Positions 6,965-15,461 of a DNA stretch of 64,000 nucleotides are shown here, piece by piece. This stretch comes from Adonisia turfae CCMR0081 (lineage in GTDB: Bacteria; Cyanobacteriota; Cyanobacteriia; Phormidesmidales; Phormidesmidaceae): positions 4,977,593 through 5,041,592 of the forward strand of contig NZ_QXHD01000004.1 in assembly GCF_011009555.1 (NCBI RefSeq), read 5' to 3'. The notes under the pieces were generated by a model. That model ran no database searches and had not been told where the DNA came from. It was given only the letters and a program-made list of their open reading frames with translations. How positions within the stretch are numbered: the stretch's first letter is position 1; each line of letters opens with the position of its first letter. Position numbers and translations under genes: made by a program.

Positions 6965-8386
6965 ATGGCTCAAACCGCCGCAGAAGTTTTGCAGATGATC
7001 AATGATCAGGACATTCAGATGATTGATCTGAAGTTCATTGATTTGCCTGGTATCTGGCAACACCTTACGGTGCATCGTAGCCAGATTGATGAGAGTAGCT
7101 TTACCGACGGAGTGGCTTTTGACGGATCCAGTATCCGGGGGTGGAAGGCAATTAATGAGTCGGACATGTCTATGGTTCCAGATCCTGCAACAGCCTGGAT
7201 CGACCCTTTTATGAAAGAGCCTACCCTCAGTCTTGTGTGTTCTATTAAAGAGCCTCGTACTGGTGAATGGTATGATCGTTGCCCCCGCGTTATCGCTCAG
7301 AAAGCTTTGGACTATCTGAATGCAACTGGTATTGGCGATACCGCATACTTTGGCCCTGAAGCAGAATTTTTCATCTTTGATGATGTGCGTTTCGATACCA
7401 CATCTAACTCTAGCTACTATCACGTAGACACCGTTGAGGGCCGTTGGAATACTGGTCGCGAAGAGGAAGGTGGCAACCTGGGGTATAAGCCCAACTACAA
7501 GGGTGGTTATTTCCCCGTGTCTCCCACTGATACATCTCAGGATATGCGTACTGAGATGCTGTTAACCATGGCTGATTGTGGTGTGCCCATTGAGAAGCAT
7601 CACCATGAAGTGGCCACTGGTGGTCAGTGCGAACTAGGTTTCCGTTTTGGTGAGATGATCCAAGCGGCTGACTGGTTGATGACCTATAAATATTGCATTA
7701 AGAACGTTGCCAAGAAGTACGGTAAGACCGTTACCTTTATGCCCAAGCCTCTCTTTGAGGACAATGGTTCTGGTATGCACACGCACCAGTCCATCTGGAA
7801 AGATGGACAGCCTTTGATGGCAGGCGATAAGTACGCTGGCTTGAGCGAACTCGCTACCTATTACATTGGCGGTATTCTTAAGCATGCCCCTGCACTACTG
7901 GCATTTACTAACCCCAGTACTAACTCTTACAAGCGCCTGGTTCCTGGTTTTGAGGCCCCTGTAAACTTGGTTTACTCAAACGGTAATCGTTCCGCTGCTG
8001 TTCGGATTCCGTTGTCTGGTGATAATCCTAAGGCTAAGCGTTTGGAGTTCCGCTGTCCTGACCCCACTGCGAATCCTTATCTTGCCTTTGCTGCAATGCT
8101 GTGTGCTGGTATTGATGGTATTAAGAACAAGATTGAGCCTCCTGAGCCTATCGATCAGGATATTTATGAGCTCAGCCCTGAGGAGTTGGCTAAGATTGCA
8201 TCCACTCCTGCTTCCCTAAAAGAAGCCCTATCTGCCTTAGAGAGCGATCATGCTTTCTTGACTCAAGGTGGCGTGTTCACCGAGGACTTTATCCAAAACT
8301 GGATCTCTTACAAATTGGATACTGAAGTAATTCCAATGGATATTCGTCCTCACCCCTATGAGTTAGCCCTCTACTATGATTGCTAA
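6965..8386 (+). CDS. glnA: Glutamine synthetase, type I
   Basis: Condenses ammonia and glutamate to glutamine using ATP; in cyanobacteria it feeds the GS-GOGAT cycle. The 473 residues are full length. Motifs in order are FDGSSIRGW (N-terminal beta-grasp), YFGPEAEFFIF (metal and substrate Glu), NGSGMHTHQSIW, the ATP/glutamate region KRLVPGFEAPVNLVYSNGNR, and LEFRCPDPTANPYLAFAA. AAAGGAG lies before the ATG. Cyanobacterial GlnA is controlled by small inactivating proteins rather than adenylylation, and one of these (gifA) is the next gene. It ends in its own terminator. Confidence 0.98.
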   Translation: MAQTAAEVLQMINDQDIQMIDLKFIDLPGIWQHLTVHRSQIDESSFTDGVAFDGSSIRGWKAINESDMSMVPDPATAWIDPFMKEPTLSLVCSIKEPRTGEWYDRCPRVIAQKALDYLNATGIGDTAYFGPEAEFFIFDDVRFDTTSNSSYYHVDTVEGRWNTGREEEGGNLGYKPNYKGGYFPVSPTDTSQDMRTEMLLTMADCGVPIEKHHHEVATGGQCELGFRFGEMIQAADWLMTYKYCIKNVAKKYGKTVTFMPKPLFEDNGSGMHTHQSIWKDGQPLMAGDKYAGLSELATYYIGGILKHAPALLAFTNPSTNSYKRLVPGFEAPVNLVYSNGNRSAAVRIPLSGDNPKAKRLEFRCPDPTANPYLAFAAMLCAGIDGIKNKIEPPEPIDQDIYELSPEELAKIASTPASLKEALSALESDHAFLTQGGVFTEDFIQNWISYKLDTEVIPMDIRPHPYELALYYDC

Positions 8387-8428
8387 TCTGTTTTGAATGA
8401 CTTTTGATTAGCGATCGCTTTTGGTCTG

Positions 8429-8457
8429 ACGCCAGTCTCTGGACTGGCGTTTTTTTA
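8429..8457 (+). terminator. Intrinsic terminator of glnA
   Basis: ACGCCAGTC and GACTGGCGT flank TCTG and are followed by seven Ts, 43 bp after the glnA stop. Confidence 0.92.
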
Positions 8458-8534
8458 TGGCAGTAGCCAATAGATTATTGAGTAAAACCAATCTTTATTT
8501 GAAATAAGATTAGCATTTGTTTAAAAATAAATTT

Positions 8535-8572
8535 AAAACCGTATCAATTGATACGGTTTTTTTGGCTATAAT
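8535..8572 (+). promoter_or_regulatory. gifA promoter with NtcA-type operator
   Basis: A 26-bp perfect palindrome (8535-8560, centre 8547.5) contains GTA-TCAATTGA-TAC at 8541-8554, a perfect NtcA box. An extended -10, GGC then TATAAT (8567-8572), follows after 12 bp, so the box covers the -35 region; with a start near 8579 its centre is at about -31. That is a repressor position, as known for NtcA at Synechocystis gif genes. The palindrome also precedes a T run and could be mistaken for a terminator, but glnA already has one. Confidence 0.8.
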
Positions 8573-8592
8573 TAAAACTGAAAAGAGTCCAT

Positions 8593-8609
8593 GGCACTAC
8601 AACGGTGCC
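8593..8609 (+). other. Hairpin in the gifA 5' leader
   Basis: GGCAC and GTGCC pair around a 7-base loop within the ~60-nt predicted leader. In Synechocystis the gifA leader is a target of the sRNA NsiR4, so a structured leader is of interest. No riboswitch consensus is recognised. Confidence 0.45.
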
Positions 8610-8640
8610 TTTGCTGTACTTTTGTAGGAGTTCAATAGAT

Positions 8641-8841
8641 ATGTCTATTCAAGAATCTGCTAGGCTGCGCATCGTTAGCAACCGCCATGCTGTTACTAAT
8701 CGTCAACGTTCTTTGCTGAGTCGTGCTGCCGTGGATGTTGGTATGCCAATGGATTCAATTGGTGGGGGCAGTCGCATTCAAGGTAAGCCTAGGTATGATG
8801 TGCAGCATACCTATGGTCGTAGTAATGCTGCTATGAGTTAA
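8641..8841 (+). CDS. gifA: Glutamine synthetase inactivating factor IF7
   Basis: A 66-residue basic, probably disordered protein, reading MSIQESARLRIVSNRH and then VTNRQRSLLSRAAVDVG, QGKP and TYGRSNAAMS. The NRQxSxLSRAA, QGKP and TYxRSNA segments are characteristic of IF7 and of the C-terminal part of IF17. Arg8, Arg21 and Arg28 coincide with the arginines reported as important for binding GS in Synechocystis IF7. IF7 binds and inactivates GlnA when nitrogen is plentiful. Start: ATG with TAGGAG 11-16 bases upstream; a frame running from 8605 has no better start. Lying next to glnA is a convenient but not universal arrangement. Confidence 0.9.
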   Translation: MSIQESARLRIVSNRHAVTNRQRSLLSRAAVDVGMPMDSIGGGSRIQGKPRYDVQHTYGRSNAAMS

Positions 8842-8854
8842 ACACTGAGCTAAT

Positions 8855-8918
8855 TGCCATAAGACATCAGTGGGCGGGGGATGCGATCGCATCCCCCGCC
8901 CACTGATGTCTTATGGCA
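8855..8918. repeat. Perfect 64-bp palindrome centred on a HIP1 site
   Basis: Bases 8855-8886 and 8887-8918 are exact reverse complements (32-bp arms) with the axis in the middle of GCGATCGC (8883-8890). The arms include GGGCGGGGGATGCGA. There is no T run on either strand immediately after it, so it is not a standard intrinsic terminator, although it lies between gifA and the next gene and would form a very stable RNA hairpin or DNA cruciform. I know of no named element matching it. Confidence 0.9.
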
Positions 8919-9071
8919 TCACAAAAAACTATTAAACTTAGATCTAGGCGTAAAGATTTGAAACTAAGCGGTACAAAATGTTAATTTGCAGGGAGCTAGA
9001 TGTATTGACTTAGTCTTTAGGGTTAGTGTCACAAGTTTTGTTATTCCGTTGCTTCTTCGGTTAAAAGGTTT

Positions 9072-9770
9072 ATGGCTGCTCTTACTTCTCGTGCTGCCGA
9101 GTCCCGCAATGGTCAGGCTAAGTCCGCTCATCCTAAAAAAGTAGTTGTTATCGGCGATAGCCTGATTTACGGTTACGGTGATATCGAAGGTGGCGGTTGG
9201 GTTGAGCGCTTGCGTCGTCAATGGATGGATCCATCACAGCCAGGACCCATTATCTATAACCTGGGCGTGCGAGGCGATGGTGTACAGCGTGTAGCTAGAC
9301 GGTTAGACGGGGAGTTTAAGCTGCGCGGTGAGCTGCGCCGTCGAGTGCCTGATATTTTGGTGCTCTCCGTAGGCTTAAATGATAGTGCACGCATAGGACG
9401 GTCTATAGGACGCCCCATCATGGATCGGGTTGCCTTTACTCAAGAACTTTACGGATTACTTGATCAAGCTACGCAGTTATGCCCCACATTTTTTGTGGGC
9501 ATGATTCCTGTGAATGAGGCTGCGATGCCCTATGCAGATATCCTTCACTTTTCAAATAGTGACCAAATCCATTACAACCAAATCACTCGTCATGCTTGCG
9601 CAGCACGACAGATTCCCTATCTAGATCTTTTTCAACGGTGGCAATCCCAGGGCCAAGCTTGGTGTAACGAACGCCTGTGTGAAGATGGCTTGCATCCTAA
9701 CGTATTGGGATATCGTACGCTTATGCAGGAAATTTCAGTATGGGAGCCATTGATGCAAGCCTTAGTCTAA
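9072..9770 (+). CDS. SGNH/GDSL-type hydrolase
   Basis: A 232-residue esterase/lipase-fold protein without a signal peptide. Block I is VVIGDSLIYGYGD (nucleophile Ser of GDS), block II has the Gly in NLGVRGDGV, block III is VGLNDSA (GxND) and block V is EDGLHPN (DxxH). All four SGNH residues are present. Substrate is unknown; the family includes acyl and acetyl esterases acting on lipids or polysaccharides. The ATG at 9072 is preceded by AAAAGGT. It lies alone after the palindrome, with no operon partner. Confidence 0.87.
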   Translation: MAALTSRAAESRNGQAKSAHPKKVVVIGDSLIYGYGDIEGGGWVERLRRQWMDPSQPGPIIYNLGVRGDGVQRVARRLDGEFKLRGELRRRVPDILVLSVGLNDSARIGRSIGRPIMDRVAFTQELYGLLDQATQLCPTFFVGMIPVNEAAMPYADILHFSNSDQIHYNQITRHACAARQIPYLDLFQRWQSQGQAWCNERLCEDGLHPNVLGYRTLMQEISVWEPLMQALV

Positions 9771-9791
9771 GATTTGAGGCTTAACCTGGCA

Positions 9792-9920
9792 TCACTGAGC
9801 TGGTGTTGCTGCTAAAAGTACCCAAAGACAAGCCAGCACAGTTGCTAATACAAGTGTGGTGAGCATTGTGTGAAGAACGGTGCTTGAAAATACTGTTCTG
9901 GAAGACTTATGGGTAACCAT
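9792..9920 (-). CDS. Candidate small membrane protein, 42 aa
   Basis: An ATG frame starting 14 bases past the LCP stop, on the same strand, encodes MVTHKSSRTVFSSTVLHTML followed by TTLVLATVLACLWVLLAATP: a basic N-terminus and one transmembrane helix. No family is recognised and the ribosome site is weak. It could be co-translated with the LCP gene. Moderate-to-low confidence that it is expressed. Confidence 0.35.
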   Translation of the reverse strand: MVTHKSSRTVFSSTVLHTMLTTLVLATVLACLWVLLAATPAQ

Positions 9921-9934
9921 GGGCAGTGCTCATA

Positions 9935-11281
9935 TCACTGAATCAGCTGCTCTGTCCAGTCATCGCCAACGCGGATGGTGATATCGGAGTCTAGATCACC
10001 TGTGGAGTCAGCAACGACTTTACCAGCTCCCAGGACGGCCTCTAAAAAGCCAGCACCGTCAATGTCACCCCGTTGGGCAATCACCGTTGTTTGATGCTGG
10101 AAATCAGGCCAATCTGCAATCAGGTAAACATTTCGGAAGCCTTCATTGCGTAGATGATCGGCCACGGCTTGACCCATATATGGCTCCCTTGATGCATTTT
10201 GAACAGCGATGCGGAGGCGACTAATAGAACGGCGAGGTGTATCGGTAGCTAGAAGGGCATCGGGTTCTGCATCGAAGAACTTCTGCATGACCTCATTCGT
10301 ATTATTGGTGTCAGCAATCCAATAGCTTGCCCTATATTCAGTTGGGCTGCTAAAGCGACCTGGCAGCATCACCATGTTGAGATTTTCTCGGTCAAGCTGT
10401 AGTCCAAAACCTGCTAACGCCAGAATTTCTTCGGTAGATAGATTTGTATCGATATGGCTTTGCAGAATGCGAACAATTTGTGGCAATTGGGTAATGACCT
10501 TGGGATTGATCATGCGATCGCGCAAAGCCTTTAGCAAAATTTGCTGCCGTTGTACCCGCCCAATATCCCCCAAGTTATCCTGACGAAATCGAGCAAATTG
10601 TTCAGCCTCATCGCCATTAAGGGTTTGCCAACCAGGTTCTAAATCAATTACTAGCCCTTGAGTTTTATCCTCATATTGCATTCGTTTGGGGACAAAGACT
10701 TCGACGCCACCGATTAAATCGACAATTTCACGAAAGGCAGCCGTGCTGACCCTGACATAGCGGTCAATCTCAACCTCGTTGAAGTTATAGCTGACGGTTT
10801 GAGCAGCGAGTTCTGCTCCACCTTCCACATTGGCTTGATTAATTTTGTCAATGCCATAGCCTGGAATTTCCACACGGGTGTCCCGTGGAATTGACATGAC
10901 ATTAATGGTTTCTGCCTCTGGGTTGATCCGGGCAAGTAGCATTGTGTCAGTACGACCCACCAAGTCAGTGGGTACTGCTCCATCAATATCAGTAGCCTCG
11001 TCGAGTCCCATTATTAGGAGCGTCACTGGACGGGATACCTGATAGCGGAAACCTGATTGCCATAGATCGCTCAATGGCGGTGTGGCCGTTTCTTCTCCCA
11101 AACCCTTAGGTAGAGGCACAGTCAATATAAAAGCTGCCCCAGCCGCTGCAGATACCACTGCTGTTGTTCCAAAAATGCCAGTCCAGGCAAAAACTCTGAG
11201 GGCGTTACCTAGAAATGAACGATGCTGAGGTATATCGGATGAAGTCGTGGAGTCGGACTGAGACGATGGAGAGGGAGACAT
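9935..11281 (-). CDS. LytR-CpsA-Psr (LCP) family glycopolymer transferase
   Basis: LCP proteins are membrane-anchored and move lipid-linked polymers onto peptidoglycan or related acceptors outside the membrane. The ATG at 11281 gives 448 residues starting MSPSPSSQ; a frame open further upstream adds 27 doubtful residues. There is one N-terminal helix (about 30-55), then the LCP domain: LLIMGLD, GRTDTMLLARINPE, NVMSIPRDTRVEIPGYG, and FARFRQDNLGDIGRVQRQQ with the conserved Arg/Asp. A C-terminal LytR_C-like domain (RLRIAVQNASREPYMGQAVA) follows. In cyanobacteria it may serve exopolysaccharide attachment. It is divergent from the GDP-mannose gene, a possible functional link. Confidence 0.88.
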   Translation of the reverse strand: MSPSPSSQSDSTTSSDIPQHRSFLGNALRVFAWTGIFGTTAVVSAAAGAAFILTVPLPKGLGEETATPPLSDLWQSGFRYQVSRPVTLLIMGLDEATDIDGAVPTDLVGRTDTMLLARINPEAETINVMSIPRDTRVEIPGYGIDKINQANVEGGAELAAQTVSYNFNEVEIDRYVRVSTAAFREIVDLIGGVEVFVPKRMQYEDKTQGLVIDLEPGWQTLNGDEAEQFARFRQDNLGDIGRVQRQQILLKALRDRMINPKVITQLPQIVRILQSHIDTNLSTEEILALAGFGLQLDRENLNMVMLPGRFSSPTEYRASYWIADTNNTNEVMQKFFDAEPDALLATDTPRRSISRLRIAVQNASREPYMGQAVADHLRNEGFRNVYLIADWPDFQHQTTVIAQRGDIDGAGFLEAVLGAGKVVADSTGDLDSDITIRVGDDWTEQLIQ

Positions 11282-11431
11282 AGGGTATTTATTAGAATGC
11301 CCGGACAGGCGGGGGATGCCTAGCAAAGAATGAATGGTGATCCCTAGAAACAAACTACGCACTCTTCAATCGAGAGTCAGAACGCGATTGGACGTGATTT
11401 GCGGATTATCATCCAAACAGCATGTTTGTTT

Positions 11432-11530
11432 ATGGATTTCTCAGGTGTAGAAACAGTTGTGTTTGCTGGTGTGTCTATGGGGATGGGGCTATGGACGTTT
11501 GATGTGTTCCACACATTAGTGAGAAGTTAA
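11432..11530 (+). CDS. Doubtful small ORF, 32 aa
   Basis: In the 360-bp divergent region between the LCP gene and the GDP-mannose gene, an ATG frame reads MDFSGVETVVFAGVSMGMGL then WTFDVFHTLVRS. The hydrophobic middle could be a membrane helix. No clear ribosome site precedes it, so it may be chance. The rest of the region shows nothing beyond presumed promoters. Confidence 0.18.
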   Translation: MDFSGVETVVFAGVSMGMGLWTFDVFHTLVRS

Positions 11531-11641
11531 CCAATATTAAGCTGTTTCTATGCTTCGCGTTTTGGGGAATCGCTAATATTGTTCAGAATTCTATAAGGAC
11601 ACACCATTTTAACGCCGTAATTTAACTTTATTAAGTAAACA

Positions 11642-12721
11642 ATGACACAACCTATGAACCCAACTCCAAAGTTAGTGCCAATTATTTTAGCTGGCGGTAA
11701 AGGTGAGCGTTTTTGGCCGGTTAGTCGTCTGAAGAACCCCAAACAGTTTTTATGTTTAGACGGTAGTGGTCGCAGTTTGATGCAGTCTACGGCGGATCGT
11801 TTATTGCCTTTGTCCGGTGGCTGGGATGCAATTTGGGTGATTACAGCGTCTCATTTGGCGGATGGTGTCAAACAGCAGCTGCCTGAACTGCCTGAGGACA
11901 ATATTTTGGTGGAACCCCAAGGCCGTGATACAGCACCGGCTGTGGCCTGGGCAACTTTGGAAGTGGCTAAGCGCCATGGGGAGGATGCGATCGCATGTTT
12001 TTTCCCGGCCGATCACTACATCACTGACGAACCCAAGTTTCGTGCCACAATTCGTGCCGCAGCTGACTTGGCTCTGAGCCAGCAAGCCATTGCCACACTA
12101 GGGATTCAGCCCACGTTCCCATCCACGGGATACGGCTATATTGAGCAGGGCGATGATGCGGGTCAATATGGTGAGTTAGCCGCTTACCGTGTGAGTCGCT
12201 TTACAGAAAAGCCTGAGCGTAGCGTAGCCGAAGAGTTTCTGGCGAGTGGGCGCTACAGCTGGAACAGCGGCATGTTCATTTTCCCGGCAGGGGTAATGAT
12301 TAACGAGCTCAAGACCTATTCGCCTGAGCTCATGGGACCGCTGATGTCTAAAGGTGTCGATGCCTATGCTGAACTGGAGAAGCTCAGCATTGACTACGCA
12401 GTAATGGAAAAAACCCAGAAAGCCTATGTAATGCCTGCCAACTTTGGTTGGGATGACCTGGGGGACTGGAATGCCATCGAGCGTCTGATGAAGGGGGATG
12501 CTGAAAATGTGGACATGTGTCAGCACCAGGCCCACGATACCAATGGCTGCATTGTTTACTCTTCTTCGGAAGACGAAGTAGTGGTCACCATTGGTTTAGA
12601 GGATGTAGTGATTGTGCGTGATGGTAAAGCCACCCTCATTGTTAAAAAAGACCGCACCCAAGACATCAAAAAAGCGGTGAAAGCCCTTGGACAAGAGCAG
12701 AAATTCCATCATTTCCTTTAA
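11642..12721 (+). CDS. manC: Mannose-1-phosphate guanylyltransferase
   Basis: Makes GDP-mannose from mannose-1-phosphate and GTP, for polysaccharide, glycan and glycolipid synthesis. The 359 residues correspond to the monofunctional short form (nucleotidyltransferase plus C-terminal left-handed helix), not the ~480-residue isomerase fusion. Motifs: ILAGGKGERFWPVSRLKNPK (nucleotide loop), FFPADHYI, TEKP, WNSGMFIFP and FGWDDLGDWNAI. The ATG at 11642 is used; Met5 at 11654 is an alternative. It is followed by a terminator, so it is probably monocistronic. Confidence 0.92.
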   Translation: MTQPMNPTPKLVPIILAGGKGERFWPVSRLKNPKQFLCLDGSGRSLMQSTADRLLPLSGGWDAIWVITASHLADGVKQQLPELPEDNILVEPQGRDTAPAVAWATLEVAKRHGEDAIACFFPADHYITDEPKFRATIRAAADLALSQQAIATLGIQPTFPSTGYGYIEQGDDAGQYGELAAYRVSRFTEKPERSVAEEFLASGRYSWNSGMFIFPAGVMINELKTYSPELMGPLMSKGVDAYAELEKLSIDYAVMEKTQKAYVMPANFGWDDLGDWNAIERLMKGDAENVDMCQHQAHDTNGCIVYSSSEDEVVVTIGLEDVVIVRDGKATLIVKKDRTQDIKKAVKALGQEQKFHHFL

Positions 12722-12785
12722 GGCATAGGTCATAGCCAGCCAGGCTAACTCATTAGCTTAACTTATATAGCTACAGATGCTTTAT

Positions 12786-12817
12786 AAAGCTCCATCCGTT
12801 TTGGTTGGAGCTTTATT
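12786..12817 (+). terminator. Terminator after manC
   Basis: AAAGCTCCA (12786-12794) pairs with TGGAGCTTT across a 10-base loop containing CCGTTTTGG; the T tract is short. Located 65 bp after the stop. Confidence 0.65.
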
Positions 12818-12907
12818 GCATTTTAAGAAGCGATAGTCAGTGAAAAAGGTTGAAAGCATTAACCTTAAACCATTCAGAGAGTTCATTGCTAGCTATTAAG
12901 AGGTTTT

Positions 12908-13591
12908 ATGACAGCCACAAATCTCAAACCTGTAGAAATTCTTCGGGATACGTTTCAGCGGGTAGGCCCTGTGTTTGTGCCAGTTTTGCTGCTGGCGTTG
13001 CCTGGTGTACTCATTTCTGTTCTGGTTCGGAATGTGATGCTTCAAGGCATGCTCAATGTAATATATGCAATTTTGGTTGCGCCTATTTTAGGTGGAGCCA
13101 TGATTATTCTGGTTAATCGCTGTTTAACAGGCCAGACAACGGATCTGAGTGAAGCGGTGGCCATGGCCTGGAGAAAGGCTAGCAATCTAATTCTGACGTC
13201 ACTGCTATTAGTCGTAATTTTAATCCCAGCATTTGTATTGCTATTGATTCCAGGCATTTACCTCTCTGTACGACTATTTTCGACCCAATACGCTGTTGTC
13301 TTGGAAAATAAGTCACCAACCGAGGCGTTATCAGCCAGCTGGGAGCTAACCCAAGGAAAATGGTGGAAAATCTTCTGGGCTGTTTTTGTGATTACGCTTG
13401 CCTTGGTGATTCCACTGTTTATTGTTAGCGCTATTGTGGGTGCCGCCTTGCCCTGGGGTGCCACCATTGTGTCCAATTTGCTGGGGCTGGTGATCACGCC
13501 TCCCATCGTTATGGCATTGCTCATGGTCTATAAAGTGCTTAAAGGTGAAGCGGCTTTAGACGCTGATGGTGCGAATCCCGCGAGTGCTTGA
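12908..13591 (+). CDS. Polytopic membrane protein of unknown function, 227 aa
   Basis: Starts MTATNLKPVEILRDTFQRVG, a short amphipathic segment, then about six hydrophobic helices. The middle has a conserved-looking cytoplasmic segment: RLFSTQYAVVLENKSPTEAL, then SWELTQGKWWKIF. This layout (DTF...VGPVF at the start, AxxxSWxLTxGxWWxIF in the middle) is shared with the membrane domain of glycerophosphodiester phosphodiesterase-associated proteins and similar unnamed families. No catalytic residues are seen. AGAGGTTTT precedes the ATG. A strong terminator follows, so it is transcribed alone. Confidence 0.75.
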   Translation: MTATNLKPVEILRDTFQRVGPVFVPVLLLALPGVLISVLVRNVMLQGMLNVIYAILVAPILGGAMIILVNRCLTGQTTDLSEAVAMAWRKASNLILTSLLLVVILIPAFVLLLIPGIYLSVRLFSTQYAVVLENKSPTEALSASWELTQGKWWKIFWAVFVITLALVIPLFIVSAIVGAALPWGATIVSNLLGLVITPPIVMALLMVYKVLKGEAALDADGANPASA

Positions 13592-13651
13592 TCACTCTGA
13601 TTAATTGATTAATATTGCTTCAGGTAAAGTTGGATCCTGAAACTATTTTTC

Positions 13652-13688
13652 TAGGCTGTGGAGTACGACACCCACAGCCTATTTTTTT
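13652..13688 (+). terminator. Intrinsic terminator, convergent with trpE
   Basis: TAGGCTGTGG (13652-13661) and CCACAGCCTA (13672-13681) form a 10-bp stem followed by seven Ts. The right arm contains the trpE stop codon on the other strand. Confidence 0.9.
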
Positions 13689-15211
13689 AAGCATCTGACA
13701 GCTTCGAGCATGCCCCGTGCTTTGTTCAGGGTTTCCTGATATTCATTTTCAGGCACCGAATCGGCAACCAGTCCTGCTCCTGCCTGAACGCTAATCCGAT
13801 GTGTGCCATCCTCCTTGCTTTCGACCACCATAGTTCGGATAGTGATCGCGCTGTTGAGCTGACCTTCAAAGTCGTAGTAGCCATAGACCCCAGAATAGGG
13901 GCCGCGACGACAGGGCTCCAGGTCATTCATGATCTGCATGGCGCGAATTTTGGGCGCACCACTGACTGTACCTGCTGGAAAACAGGCTTTGAGTAAGTCC
14001 CACGCGGTTTTGCCAGGTGCCAGTTCGCCGATGACGTTGCTGACGATGTGCATGACATGGGAGTAACGCTCAATGATCATCAGCTCATCAACGCTGACGG
14101 TGCCGCTGGTACATACGCGCCCCAAATCATTACGGCCTAGATCCACCAGCATCACGTGCTCGGCAAGTTCTTTGGGGTCAGCCAATAGATCCTCAGCATA
14201 GGCATTATCTTCAGCAATTGTTTTGCCGCGAGGACGGGTACCGGCAATAGGTCGGAGAATGGCGGTCAGGGTATCGTCATCGCCTTCGCGGGTGGCTTTG
14301 ACCATAACCTCAGGGCTGGAGCCAATAATCTGCCAGCCTTGGAAGTTGAAATAGGCCATATAGGGCGATGGATTGACCAGTCGCAATGAGCGATATAGGT
14401 CAAACGGATTACCACTGTAGTCAGTTGTCAGACGCTGGGAGATGACCAACTGGAAAATATCGCCTGCTTTGATGTGGGCTTTGGCCGTTTCTACACTTTG
14501 GCAAAATTCGTCTTTGCTACGGTTACTGGTATAGGCCAGCTCAGCTGCTTGATTACTGCCAGGAGGGGTCCATGCAAGGCGACTGTCTTGGCTCGCTAAG
14601 GGCAGGTTGAGTTTATTGACGAGGTTGCTTATGCGATCGCAACTCTCCCCATAAGCCTGCTCCAGCCCAATCTCAGGGTCACGTAAATCTGCATAGCTAA
14701 CAGCCCAAATTTTTCGCTTAACCTGGTCAAAAATCAAGAGGCTATCCACCTGCATCCATAGACCATCAGGCAGGTCACCCTGACTAAACGGGTGAATCGT
14801 AACCGTCGGCTCAATCCACTTGATCAGCTCATAACCCCAAAAGCCAAATAACCCACCAATACCAGGGGGTAAGGCGGGCAATTTCACCGGTTGATAGGGA
14901 GCAAGACAGTCCGTCAAAATATCAAAGGGATTGCCGGTAAACACTTGCTCAGTACCGTCGCGAAATCGCTGAGTGGTCGTTTCGCCTTTGGCTTCAAGAG
15001 TCCATAGTGGATCACACCCCAATAGACTATAGCGGCCAATATTTTCACCCCCCTCGACAGACTCCAGTAAAAAACTGTAGGGCTGCCCTGCGCATACCTT
15101 GCACCAGGCTGACACTGGCGTATCCAGATCGGCAACCCACTCCTGGTATACCGGGACAAAGTTACCCTGTTTTGCAAGCGTCTTAAATGTGTCGAGGTCT
15201 GGATAAATCAT
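13679..15211 (-). CDS. trpE: Anthranilate synthase component I
   Basis: Converts chorismate and ammonia (from TrpG) to anthranilate, the first step of tryptophan synthesis. 510 residues, full length. The N-terminal SFLLESVEGGENIGRYSLLG contains the LLES tryptophan-feedback motif. The chorismate-binding domain has QIIGSSPEVMV, PIAGTRPRG, LVDLGRNDLGRV, YSHVMHIVSNVIGEL, FPAGTVSGAPKIRAMQI and YSGVYGYYDFEGQLNSAITI. It is not fused to TrpG, and no trp gene is adjacent, which is the usual dispersed pattern of cyanobacteria. Isochorismate or aminodeoxychorismate synthase is less likely given these motifs. Confidence 0.93.
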   Translation of the reverse strand: MIYPDLDTFKTLAKQGNFVPVYQEWVADLDTPVSAWCKVCAGQPYSFLLESVEGGENIGRYSLLGCDPLWTLEAKGETTTQRFRDGTEQVFTGNPFDILTDCLAPYQPVKLPALPPGIGGLFGFWGYELIKWIEPTVTIHPFSQGDLPDGLWMQVDSLLIFDQVKRKIWAVSYADLRDPEIGLEQAYGESCDRISNLVNKLNLPLASQDSRLAWTPPGSNQAAELAYTSNRSKDEFCQSVETAKAHIKAGDIFQLVISQRLTTDYSGNPFDLYRSLRLVNPSPYMAYFNFQGWQIIGSSPEVMVKATREGDDDTLTAILRPIAGTRPRGKTIAEDNAYAEDLLADPKELAEHVMLVDLGRNDLGRVCTSGTVSVDELMIIERYSHVMHIVSNVIGELAPGKTAWDLLKACFPAGTVSGAPKIRAMQIMNDLEPCRRGPYSGVYGYYDFEGQLNSAITIRTMVVESKEDGTHRISVQAGAGLVADSVPENEYQETLNKARGMLEAVRCLKK

Positions 15212-15375
15212 GGAGTATTGGAAGGTAGGCGTAAACGCATATGCAAGTTCAACCTTAAGTTGTTTTGCAGAAAACTACAGCTCTAGATGTGGATAACGTT
15301 GTTCAGCCTGTCTTATGGGGTTGAACCTTGGGTAAGCGGCAAAATTAATCAGAGGATAGTCGGCCATTAGACCAT

Positions 15376-15405
15376 TAAAAAGAGGCAGCCCATAGACTGC
15401 CTCTT
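15376..15405 (-). terminator. Intrinsic terminator of psaD
   Basis: AAGAGGCAG (15380-15388) pairs with CTGCCTCTT (15397-15405); on the minus strand a T run follows. It separates psaD from trpE. Confidence 0.85.
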
Positions 15406-15461
15406 AAAGCCGTAACGGTTATTCTTCTAAACCAATGCAATAGGTGCAGTAGCTAAAATCC

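Noticed and set aside
8535..8562. Palindrome plus T run read as a second glnA terminator
   Set aside because: The palindrome is a perfect NtcA box placed next to a -10 for gifA, and glnA already has a strong terminator at 8429; a secondary terminator role cannot be fully excluded.
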